DNA of 64,000 nt from Phascolomyces articulosus (lineage: Eukaryota; Mucoromycota; Mucoromycetes; Mucorales; Lichtheimiaceae), in contig JAIXMP010000029.1 of the NCBI GenBank assembly GCA_025677815.1, forward strand, positions 310,001-374,000. The letters run 5' to 3'. The first letter of the stretch is position 1, and each line of letters begins with the position of its first letter. A program made the translations under genes and the position numbers. The notes under the pieces were generated by a model. The model saw only the letters and a list, made by a program, of their open reading frames with translations. It did no database searches and was not told the DNA's origin. Below, piece after piece: positions 37,776-48,299 of this stretch.

Positions 37776-39239
37776 TGCATAATAATATGGAGATGTATTA
37801 CTATTTCTTGTTTTTTTCAACCTATATCCTACATTGAATATTTACTTTTACTATTTATGAATGCATCTAATTGTATTTTTTTATAAGAATGAATAATTAT
37901 TTACGACTTTATAATTATTGATATTTTATATTAGATGACCATTGAAATATTTTGCTGCATTATTAAATCAGTGTTTCATATTTAATGCCTTCTTTAATTA
38001 ATATAAATGCTACGTAATTCAACTTGTTTTTTTAAAAAATCCAAATGCTACCTGTCTATTATTACGTGAAAGACAACACTGGATTACTACATGCCAAATA
38101 AATTATACGTATGAAAATAGTAGCAATAATAGTTATTCTCCACGTTTAGTGATGACTCCTGTTAAGTCAGTTGGTATCTTTTGACAATTCACTATATCTT
38201 GGTGGTAGTAACAGTATTAATATTCACATGAAAGAAACTTATTATTTATTTCACATTCGCTGATTTTTATTTCTGTAATATATGCTGCAGTTGATCCAAA
38301 TTTTAGTTTGCTTATCTATATTAAATTATTATAGCTTCCTTTCATTTATTGTAATAACTTTTTTTTTCTTTTCTATTATAATTAAATGTATGATGTATAT
38401 TATATATATATATATATATTTACGAGTATGTAATATTCTCCTTTGCCGCTTTATCATCCTGTATTAAAGAATACCATCTTTTTATTATTTACAAATTGTT
38501 CGATGTTTTTAATATTCTGTGTCTGTATTAGCATCAAGTAAAAAAAAAAAAAAAAGGCTAGTGAAGGAAGTATAAACAACTTTTCTATTACCATAATTTT
38601 CTTCTCATGTTTGGTAATCAAAGGTATTGGTCTAATATAGTTTATTTTCTAATTTATGTCAAAGGGAAAAAAACTATTTTTATAATGATTGATACGACTA
38701 TGCGAGTAACCATAAACAGTAAAACCCAAATAACTGTATTTATTAAACAATTTTCACTTTGTTCATATGATGACTGTGAAAGAATTCCAATAATGTTGCT
38801 AAGTCGAAGATCAAATGATGATGACAATAACATATTTGGATAGTGTAGATCACCATAACTTCTTGTGGCGCGGATAATGGAATAAAAATCCCAATTGTTC
38901 GTCACTGAACTTATTTGGGAAGTTTAAATAAAACTTGAATCCAAATATAAACTTGGGAAAGTTATTTGGATGAAGAAAGTCGAGTGTTCTTAAACATGTT
39001 TGTGCCAGATGGTTCTCTATCAACGTCGTGTGTGAAGATGTAAAGACCCAGGGAAACAAAAAAAAGTTCTATCAGAAATAATTTTTGCGTGCGATGCCAA
39101 AAAAGTAACTGAAATAAAAAAAAATGATAATGGTAAAAAAGCAAAGGATAAAAAAAAATGAAGAGGTATATAAAAGCAAATTTTATTATTATTATTTTTT
39201 TGTATACATGATCAATAGGATGAAAGCTAGCACTTCTTA
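37776..39239. other. Intergenic region with kelch relic
   Basis: AT-rich; includes a TA tract near 38398-38420 and a poly-A run near 38539-38555. The only gene-like sequence is the kelch C-terminal relic at about 38116-38184. Confidence 0.5.
38116..38184 (+). pseudogene. Relic of a fourth kelch paralog (C-terminal end)
   Basis: One frame reads ...YSPRLVMTPVKSVGIF-stop. This resembles the ends of the three intact paralogs (RFVMTPVKPDGA, HFVLAPVKPDGA, RLVLTPVKPDGV). It lies 350-400 nt downstream of paralog C, on the same strand. No propeller or membrane segment remains nearby. It is best read as the tail of a lost tandem copy. Confidence 0.5.
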
Positions 39240-41837
39240 TTAGTGTGCCATTCGATTGAATCCAAATACTTCCAAACAAACAACGGTATCAATCGTGATG
39301 CTTTGATTTGGATAATATCCGTCGATGCGAATTTGACCTACATATCCTGAAATCGTACTATCTTCTCCTTCTGTTTGATCTGTCACAGGTACTAAAATAC
39401 GATCTTCAGGATCTACGCGTCGATTTTCAATTAGACCTTCGCGTCGATTCAAACAGTGGATTGTATATCGAATTCTGGGCTGTTTAGGTGGTACATTAGG
39501 AGAAAATTGACTAGGTGCAGAGCATCGACGACGTAAGATAGCTTGTTTTTTTGGTTGTGTGGATTCCGCTACTGGGATTAATGTTGCTGGTTGAGAAGCT
39601 GATGATTCTCCAGCCACTTTTTTGGATAAGATTGTATTTTTGCTTTGATTATAAGAGGGTAATAAAATATCGCTGTCATCGCTTTCTTGTCGTTGTAATG
39701 GAGATTCACCGCGTTGAAGTTCGAAGCGACAGAGTAATGAATGCTTTTGTGTCACATCATGGATACTTGTATCATCGTCCAATTCATCTTGAATATGTAA
39801 CAGTTCGTTGGGGATGACTTGAGCTTCAATCTGGACTCGATAGGTAGTACCCCAGATCATTTCAGGCTGCGAATAGAATGACCTTCGCCAAATGACTTGT
39901 CGTTCTTTTTGGCTTTCAGGGTGTGATTGTGTACTTGATTCATGTCGTTCTTGTCCCGTATTTTCATCACGTCGTGTTGATAATGATACACGACCGAACT
40001 CGCTTGAAATTGAGAATTCTCGTGCAATTTTTCCATAAGGTGATGTTGGTGAAACAGCAACTGCGAGTTCTCCAACCTTACGATCCCCAAATTCATCATC
40101 GTCATTGTCTTCAATTTCATCCAGATTGAAAATATCATCATCTTCATCCATAACTTGACTCAATTCACTATCATTGTTTTGTACTTGTTGTTTTGGTTTG
40201 TGGATGACCTGGTCTTTTTGTTGCTGTTGTACTTGATTCTCCTCTGATTCTTCAAGATCATCTGTGGTTTCTTTTTCCATTGTTGTGCAATTGGAACATA
40301 CATTACAAGTCCAACCATTTTCATGCGAAGGTGTTGATAAATCTACTGACATGCAGAATCGATATTTGGGTACACCTAACAACAATTGTCGTCGATGATC
40401 ATTCGAATCTTCACCCACATCAAAATAATCATTCAATGCTTCTTGTCGATCATCATCGTCCTTGCCATTGTCTTCGTTTTCATCACTGCCAGAGTCCAAA
40501 TCATCCCGATGGTTTGGTAACAACAATTGTTCAAACGTTTGGCGCTGCCATAATGCGCGAAATACAATTTCTTCATCCACAATACCATCGAGACGCACCT
40601 TTGTCAATTGATCAAATGTCATGTTGTTGTATTGGACTGTTGTTTTTAACAAATGAGACAATACAGTGGCTTTATCAATCACACCTCCGGAAGAAGCATC
40701 GGCTTTCAAAGTTTGAAAAGGGACAGTAGCTGAATAGCTAAGACGCGCAAATTTGGCACGACTTTCATTGGTGGATAAAAGTTCTTCGGATGGGATACGT
40801 TTTCGTTTTCGTGATCGAACGACAGAGGCAGTAACAGGAGTAGGACGAACGAATCCAGAAAGTCGTTTATTATCTTGATCCACAGGACCAGCATGTGTCC
40901 ATGTAATTTTACCCACCGATCGCATAAACACGGTTAATACTTCACGAATAAGATAATATCGATCATATTCACATCCAACAAATAACATATCAGCACTAAG
41001 GATATCAGCCATATAATCCACTGGTAAATCACTCAAACACTCTGGGTTATCAGGGCCATGTCGCAATAATAAGAGTAATGCTGCATCGCGAAGTTGTAAA
41101 TACGCATTATGGTCCTTGGGTAATTGACCAATTTGTTCCAAATCATCCATGATGGTGAGCATTGAAAGTTGTTCTTTTACATATTTATCCACACATACTG
41201 TTACCAAATCATCCAATTGGAATAAAATAGCAATAGACATGACACAGAGTGTATCTTCTTGTTCTAAGGGTTCCATCTGTTGTGGTCGACTGGCATACAT
41301 CCATCGTAATACGTATCGAATATGTGAAGCTAAAATGTGCTTGCCCAATGTCTTGATGGTAGAAGTAGTACAAGATGAAATCGATGTCGATGTGGAAGAA
41401 GACGCTTGACATTCTACTACTCGTTCTGTTTTTGATGTTGTTGTTGTGGATAAGGTGACAGATGACGTTGTTGATTTTTGCCAATTACGTCGGATAATAT
41501 GTTGGAAAGGTGCTAATACAAATCCACGCTGTGCTAATGCAGTACCTAAATTAATCGTAAGAATGGTGGACTGTTTTTCATTGCCATGGACGTCATGATC
41601 CATTGCATTGTCACTATCACTGTTTTCTTTCGTGTCTTCGGTTGCAGGGATTTGCATATTTTGAATGAAATGTTTAAAGAAAGCGGATTGTGAAACGATT
41701 GATCGATGGACTTCAAATCGCATTGTGAATGGATATACAGGGTGAGTAAAAGCAAGTGATAAATCTGCATAACGAGCTTCATTAAACATGGAAACCAAAT
41801 GGCTCTCCAGTCGTGTTAGGGGTTCTGCTTGTTCCAT
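39240..41837 (-). CDS. BTB/POZ-domain protein, intronless
   Basis: A single open frame of 865 codons. Residues about 15-65 read as the first part of a BTB fold (FNEARYADLSLAF, MRFEVHRSIVSQSAFFKHFI). The second part comes later (HILASHIRYVLRWMYASR, LEQEDTLCVMSIAILFQLDDLVTVCVDKYV, about 168-236), so the BTB is split by about 90 residues of acidic and Ser/Thr-rich sequence. A BACK-like helical region follows (LRDAALLLLLRHG), then acidic low-complexity segments, and a C-terminal section with VQIEAQVIPNEL and YVGQIRIDGYYP. BTB proteins often act as Cul3 adaptors or dimerising scaffolds; no specific orthology is claimed. Every other complete gene here has introns. An eroded copy lies just upstream, at 42.3-44.0 kb. 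Confidence 0.8.
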   Translation of the reverse strand: MEQAEPLTRLESHLVSMFNEARYADLSLAFTHPVYPFTMRFEVHRSIVSQSAFFKHFIQNMQIPATEDTKENSDSDNAMDHDVHGNEKQSTILTINLGTALAQRGFVLAPFQHIIRRNWQKSTTSSVTLSTTTTSKTERVVECQASSSTSTSISSCTTSTIKTLGKHILASHIRYVLRWMYASRPQQMEPLEQEDTLCVMSIAILFQLDDLVTVCVDKYVKEQLSMLTIMDDLEQIGQLPKDHNAYLQLRDAALLLLLRHGPDNPECLSDLPVDYMADILSADMLFVGCEYDRYYLIREVLTVFMRSVGKITWTHAGPVDQDNKRLSGFVRPTPVTASVVRSRKRKRIPSEELLSTNESRAKFARLSYSATVPFQTLKADASSGGVIDKATVLSHLLKTTVQYNNMTFDQLTKVRLDGIVDEEIVFRALWQRQTFEQLLLPNHRDDLDSGSDENEDNGKDDDDRQEALNDYFDVGEDSNDHRRQLLLGVPKYRFCMSVDLSTPSHENGWTCNVCSNCTTMEKETTDDLEESEENQVQQQQKDQVIHKPKQQVQNNDSELSQVMDEDDDIFNLDEIEDNDDDEFGDRKVGELAVAVSPTSPYGKIAREFSISSEFGRVSLSTRRDENTGQERHESSTQSHPESQKERQVIWRRSFYSQPEMIWGTTYRVQIEAQVIPNELLHIQDELDDDTSIHDVTQKHSLLCRFELQRGESPLQRQESDDSDILLPSYNQSKNTILSKKVAGESSASQPATLIPVAESTQPKKQAILRRRCSAPSQFSPNVPPKQPRIRYTIHCLNRREGLIENRRVDPEDRILVPVTDQTEGEDSTISGYVGQIRIDGYYPNQSITIDTVVCLEVFGFNRMAH

Positions 41838-42309
41838 TTTTTTAATGCTGTATTTTGGAAAAGGGGAAAGGAAGGGAAAAAAAAAAAAGAGTTTATTTGG
41901 TTCCGTTGTTTTAAAAAAAAATTATGCCTTTTCACGCGCGTGATGATAACGAAAGTGTTACACCACATAAATCATTATTGGATAATTATTGTTCAAAGCA
42001 TTCTACAAAGGGAAAAGCGATTTATTTATCATGTTTTTATATAATATAGGATACAAATGACGTCAATAACATATAAGTTATGCTTGTTCTGTCTCAACTA
42101 AATAATGCTACAATAATAAGCAAGTATTTGAGATCATATATTATAAAGGACCATGCTTATAATAGTTTTATCATTTATCTTTGGATCAGGTTTATTACGT
42201 AGCAGTTTTTATTTTTGTATAAATGAATATTATTATGAAAACCAAATATTTTTAATTATTGTTTAATTCCATTGAATTCAAAAATACTTTCAAACACAAA
42301 CAGATCTTA
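41838..42309. other. Upstream region of the BTB gene
   Basis: AT-rich; no coding sequence or distinctive site noticed. Confidence 0.4.
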
Positions 42310-44030
42310 GTGAGTGCATTTAGATAGTATTCTTCCTTTCGAACTTGGTCTACATATACTGTCATTGTGGTACTTCTTTTCCTTCCGTTTGATCCGTCAC
42401 TGCTACCAAGGTACCATATTCAGGAACCACGCGTTGATTTTTTTTTTTTTAAAAAAAAAAATAAACCTCAAATATTGGACGGTGTATCGAATTATTGATT
42501 GTTTGATGGGTAGCAACATTGAAAACAAGTTTGATTAGCCGTAGATCAACAACGATGTAAAGTAGAGTATTGTTTTCGTTGTATACTACTGCTGAAATAG
42601 GTGTTGTTAATTTCTATAATGGTAATTCAATCCATTCATTTGAATAGGATTAGAATTCTGCCTTTTCTATTTGGGGCTGTAGATTTGAGCATCATTGTTA
42701 TTGTTTCGTTGTCGTTGCAAATGCAGATAGTATACACCCCCCGTATACATAGTATATCGAATTCTTGGTTGTTTGGAAGCAGATCGATTTGATTCAGAAC
42801 AATGACGATGTAAAGTAGCATGGTTGTTTTTTTTTTTTGTATGATGGATGCCACTACTGCCCGAAATGGTGTTGTTGATTGAGACAATAATGCTATTCTC
42901 TATACAATCGTTTGGATAAAATAATAATTCGGCTCTTTTTTTTTTATTCTAACACTTCCTTGTCGTTGCAACGTAGGTATCACTGGTTGAGATAATGATA
43001 AATTTTTCATCCATTCGTTTGGATAAGATTGGGGATTCTACTTTCAAAAGAAGTTAAATAATTTGTTATCATTTGCGAATGTAGATCCACTTTGTTTGTT
43101 AAGTCGAATTTCTTGAGTTGTTACAGGGTGTCATCACATTTGAAAACGATTCGATTAAATGTCACATTGAAGTTCAAACTGGTAAAGTAATGAATTTTCC
43201 TTCTTGCGTCGTGTCACTGATATTTGAATTATAATTTTGGTCCATCATATACTGACGGTTATTCCTTGGCTTTAATTTGAACTCATTAGTTCGTGTCCTT
43301 CTCACCCACCCCCAAACCATTTAAGGTTATGAATAGAAAGTTTTTTTTTAATGATTTGTAGTGTTGTTATGTAAATGATTCTTGAGTTTCTTGTCCCATA
43401 TTTTCATCTTGGTCTGTCACTTTAGGTGATAATGATACATGTCAAAAATCACTTGAAATGGATAGTTTTACATTGATGTACCAATATATGTTGTCACCAA
43501 AACACATCCAATTCAAATAAAATAGCAATGGAACATGACACTCAAGAGTTTAACTTATTTCCTCCTCCAATGCTTGGATTACTTTGTGCTCAATCACTGA
43601 TATACAGCCATAAACAAAGTAAAGGTACGATACTGGTATATAATTTCCCAGTGACTTGATCATAAAATATGGAGGATAAAATTGAAGGTAAGGTGGAAGA
43701 GAATGTTTGCGGTTTTCATTCATTGTTATTGTTGTGAATAATTGACCAAAGAATTCGTTGGGGGGGGGGATTGAAAAGTTTCAATACGAATCCACTATCG
43801 GATAATGCTTAAGCTAAATAAGTTATCAAAATTGGAGGACTGCATTTATCTCTGCATGGGCATCATGATCATCCTTCAAAAGAGAGATTGTCATTTATTG
43901 TTTTTCCATAGTACCTTGGTTTTAGGGGGATTGCATGATTTGAATCTTTGTGTAGAACGAGTAATTGTGAAACAACAGCTTGGTGAACGTCAAAGGAGAA
44001 GGAGGAATAGTGAATGGATAGGTTGGGAAG
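42310..44030 (-). pseudogene. Eroded duplicate of the BTB gene, internally repeated
   Basis: No long frame is open, but the nucleotide sequence tracks the intact BTB gene in the same order and orientation. Examples: 42340-42440 (CTACATATACTG, GTTTGATCCGTCAC, CACGCGTTGATTTT) against about 39330-39430; 43385-43470 (TTCTTGTCCCATATTTTCATC, GATAATGATACA) against about 39945-40010; 43506-43545 (ATCCAATTCAAATAAAATAGCAATGG) against 41209-41240; 43650-43740 against 41346-41440; 43915-44020 against 41640-41745. The part matching about 39450-39710 seems to occur two to three times (42475-42725, 42740-42990, and partly 42985-43045). Substitutions and indels are dense. It is a dead tandem duplicate of the neighbouring gene. 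Confidence 0.75.
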
Positions 44031-46424
44031 AATACATCTAGTACTAAAAAATCTTCTGTGTAAAGTGTATTATATTAAAAAACATGGTAAGCCGAATGAC
44101 TTTTATTTTATTACCTCTTCTTAAAACGATGATTAGGATGACAAGAAATAAAAGAGAATATAGGACTGGGATTGTTCTATCATATATATATTAGAAACTA
44201 CATTTTTATGAAGAAGCTTGCTCGAAACTACCCTATTCAGAATTGAACATATGTTTAATAAAAGAAGTATAAATAATAAATTTTTAGATATTATGGTCGT
44301 TTATTACTATCAATAATTCTTCTGATGAAATCCATGTCATATGAAAATTAACTTTGAACGGCGCACTAGTATGATAAACATCATGCATATTTTGATGTAA
44401 CAACATAAAAAATTCTGGTCCTTTTTAAAAAAGTGTCTATGGAAAGATTGAATGGAAAATTCTTATTAATTTACTACTACTACTACTACTACAGATGAGT
44501 TTCTTTTTTCATCTGAGAATACTATTCCAACACAAGAAGGTTTTATACATATTTTATTATGATGACAACTACTTATAATTTTTTTTATTGACAAATTTTA
44601 TTATTCTTTCTTGAGTAGTAGTATGTACCAACAATTTGGGTTCAATACCAAAAATAACATTGGGTGTCGATCTTGTGTGTGTGTGGCAAAAAAAACACTA
44701 TTTTCTAAGCTTACAAAAATGAGATGTGTTTCTCTGGACCCACCATCATCTTGTTAAGCATAAAATCGTGGATATGGATGATCTTTTTTTGAGAGAGAGA
44801 GATGCATTATCGACATTGTAAAAATAATAACGAACAATTATGCATATGCAATGTTGGAGATGGATTTATGCCAAGACATAAACTAATCCGGGGGGAGGAG
44901 AAAGAGAAGAGGAAAGGGGGTAGAAAGAGATAATAATTATAATTATTGTTCATTCTAATTCCTTCTTCTCCTTCTATGGACCCCTATTGTTATATAGGTT
45001 TACCATGTTTACTATACTGCTCTCTTTCTCTCTCCCCCTTTCTAACCCCTAAGTAAGATATAGGTGTTGTATTCCAACGCATCTTTTTTTTTTTTTTTGG
45101 TTCAAATCACTTGCAAAGAAAAAGGCTCTAAACAAATACGTTGGATGCATGATTGTTATTTATCTATTCGAGTTATATATATATAACAATAACTATTAAT
45201 ATCTTACATTTCTATGCATGTCAACAAGTACGTTTATGCATAATAAACAACAAAACCAACTTATCAAATAATAAAAACCAATTATCGACCTCTTTATTAT
45301 TTTAATCCACCACCTTCTACCTACGCATTATTATAATGAAAATTATTATTATTATTATTATTATTTTGTGATCATAGTAGTAGTAGTAGTTTATGACTAT
45401 TAAATGAGTAAGATGGATTATATTATTACAGTACCTAATAAAATTTCAAATGGATTGCATTCATGTTTTATTGGTTATCATGGTTTTTTTTTATGTGTCG
45501 TGGAAATAGTAAAAAAAAAAATCTGTAAGGTAAATATGTACATATACAGGATAAAATAATCTTATATAGATAGATAGATAAACATAGGCAAAGACCTTTT
45601 TGTACCCGACCCACACTTTAGGGAATAACTAATTTGTGTAAAGAAGCACCATGTCGATCCTACTTTCTATTAATAATTTATATGAAATCTCTTTATGTTT
45701 ATATATATATATATATATATATATTAGAATGATTATGGTTGCACACACATATATGTGTTGTGTTGTGTTTGAGATTCATCTACACAAATATACTGTCGAC
45801 AAATAATAATGATGAAAAAAGATCACCTTCATACATGAATACAAAAAAAAAAAAAAAAAAGAGTCGAATTTCAGATTAACAATGATTATTTTTGCTTTTA
45901 TTTAGTAGAAATAATATGAAAAGAAGAAGAAAAAAAAACTATTACAATGGAATAAATGTTGGCATAAAATGTATAATAGAAAGAAATTATTCTTATAAAA
46001 TGACGAACTATGGAGTATAGTAAAATAATATATAAATTGAAAAATGGACGAAGGAGAAAGATTAAGCGGAAAGATGATACAAGAAAAAAGAGTTTGTTGG
46101 TAATAATAATAATAAAAAAAAGGGCATGGGAGTTAGATGAGTGTGTATGTGTGTGTGTAAAATAGAAATAATAATGAAAAATGCTTGAAAATGATGATGA
46201 ATTATTGTGCGGGAAGGTGGGGGACGGGGTATATAGATTACATAGTTAAAAAAGAAGTAGGTTTGAAAAATGCCAAGAGAAAAATAGAATATCTTCTTCT
46301 TCATCCTCTTCTCCGTTAATAAGAAAAAAGAGATAAGAAAAAATAAACCCCTTTTCCATCTTGTTCTCCTATGGCCTTTCTTTTTTTTTCTCCGCACACG
46401 CTTTACGTATACGAATTGGGGGTG

Positions 46425-46455
<31 letters not shown>

Positions 46456-46522
46456 GGAATAAAGAGGTGAAAAGAACAAAAAGGGATATGAAGAAGAAGA
46501 AGGATGCAAAGAAATTTCGTTT
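44031..46522. other. Long low-complexity intergenic region
   Basis: I see no gene. It holds short tandem repeats, including trinucleotide runs (about 44470-44493, 45344-45366, 45376-45391), a TA tract (45703-45724), a poly-A run (45843-45860) and a GA tract (about 46424-46452) close to the stop of the next gene. Confidence 0.55.
46424..46452. repeat. GA dinucleotide microsatellite
   Basis: About 14 GA units, located 70-100 nt beyond the stop of the PDK-like gene, probably in its 3' UTR. Confidence 0.7.
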
Positions 46523-48299
46523 TTATGCATGACCCACAGCAGCTGAAAGTGATACGGAATGATGATGAGGATTATAGAATCGTTCTGGGGTTTGAGGATC
46601 ATGAGAAATGGCAGTAATAAAAGTATCCAGTTGAATTTGAGCTGTTTGTAAAGTCAATGCCGGTGTTGCAGCCGCGGCAGCTCGACCATGGTGGCGTAAT
46701 AACATCTTGTGAGCTGTTGCTAATGTTCTGGAAGGATAACGTTCTAAAAGAGAAGCATCACGATCTAATGCTAAATAGACAGAAGCACCTAATCCATCGA
46801 CGGACATGACATCCAAATTGCCACCATAATGACTTGCAAGCACTTTGGCTGATCGCCAACCACTCATGACTTCCCAAACAGAAGTAGGATGACTTGATTC
46901 TTCTTGACGGGTATGAATCTCAGTATCTGAGGTTTGTCCCAAGATACGTGCACACGTTGGAATCCCTAATGGATCACGAGGTACATCTGGTAATAAATCA
47001 CTTGGTAAAAGTGGAATATCTGTATTTAATCGAAAGCCTACACTGGTTGGACCACCAAAGACTTGTAAAACAATGCCTTCTTGTTGTTGTTGAACACCTC
47101 GGAATTGATTCCATGTACGTTTTAACCAGGATCCATTTTGAGTCAATGAAGCAGGTTGTTGTTGATGTGAAATTTTGGCTCGTAAGGCCATCAAGGATGT
47201 TTCATATAATACTCGATGAAGCACATTGGGAATATAAGTCAATTCAGTTTCGATACGTGGTTGTAATTGAATATCAGGAATTTCTTGTTGACTCCCTAAT
47301 GCAGAAGCATAAGCTTGTCGAGCATCTTCAATGGCTTGTTTTGCTATAGTGACAGGACAAACCACTTGAGCTTCATTGCCATCTTGATTTGACCATGAGA
47401 GATGTTGATCTGTTGTTCATAGAGAATCATTTCAGTAATTGATTTTTATCTTATTCGAAGGAGTATTATTATTTTTTTTGGGGGAGGGAGGGAAATGAGG
47501 GGAGGAAAAAACAAATTCATATCGACGCAATTTTCCCTTGTCATTATTGTAAAAATAATGAAAAACAAATGCATCGATAAAGTTTTTTTTTTTTTTTTTG
47601 GCCAAGAAATTTTAATAGGGGCCGTAGGAAAAATAACATAAAAGTGAAACTTACCCAGTAAAAGTTGAATACCAAAACCAATTGTATTAATATTGTCCAA
47701 CAAGGTTGAATTGGATAAGGCATAACGAAGACGAATTAAATTAGTTGCTTGACGTTGTTGAAGTTTGGTTAACATGGTTCGAAAAGCTCTAGGTGATGTG
47801 CCTTGTAATGAAGGATGAAGTAAGGTACAAATATCATGAAGATAACTATGAGCGACATTTCGAATAATTGGCGATTGAAGAGCATCAGGTGAAAGTGTAC
47901 TCAATAAACGTAAGATATGTGTATATCTGACAGGTAATTCGGAGCACAAAAAGGAAGGTGCACTGGCTGCTGGTAATACGGATTCATTGTTATGTTGCTG
48001 TGAAATGTTGTTGTTGTTGTTGGTACTACAATAAAGGGTGAGTTGTCAATAATTCATAACAAATTTTATGATATGAAATATATTTATATATAAATACCTA
48101 GTATTATTATTATTATTTTTGGATGCTGCAACAACAGATGATAAATGTGTTAACTATAAATTATATAAAGAAATTAGTATTGAGTAAGATCGAGAATAGC
48201 ATGAATAGAATATATTACCGAAACGCGTGTTTCTTGAGATGACCATAATCCAGCCAAAATACGACGTGGAAGAACATTAATGACTTGAGATTGAAGCAT
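46523..48299 (-). CDS. PDK/BCKDK-family protein with degraded ATP-binding motifs (predicted pseudokinase)
   Basis: Four exons on the minus strand (48219-48299, 48098-48153, 47655-48025, 46523-47409) give 464 residues. The N-terminal half matches the four-helix BCDHK_Adom3 domain of mitochondrial protein kinases: FLCSELPVRYTHILRLLSTL, then RNVAHSYLHDICTLL and IGFGIQLLLDQHLSW. The C-terminal half aligns with the GHKL ATPase domain: NVLHRVLYETSLMALRA at the N-box, VLQVFGGPTSVGF at G1, MSGWRSAKVLASHYGGNLDVMSVDGLG at G2 and beyond. The N-box Asn, the G1 Asp (DRGGG in active members) and the G2 glycines are all replaced, while the surrounding fold residues are kept. The basic start (MLQSQVINVLPRRILAGLW) suits mitochondrial import. 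A regulatory subunit or inhibitor of the pyruvate or branched-chain dehydrogenase kinase system is possible; that is inference. Confidence 0.75.

Noticed and set aside
40280..40729. Plus-strand open frame opposite the BTB gene
   Set aside because: Codon composition mirrors the antisense of the BTB gene; no start context, domain or splice structure.
46894..47349. Open frame of about 150 codons on the plus strand opposite the PDK-like gene
   Set aside because: It lies wholly antisense to a motif-bearing exon and shows no domain of its own.
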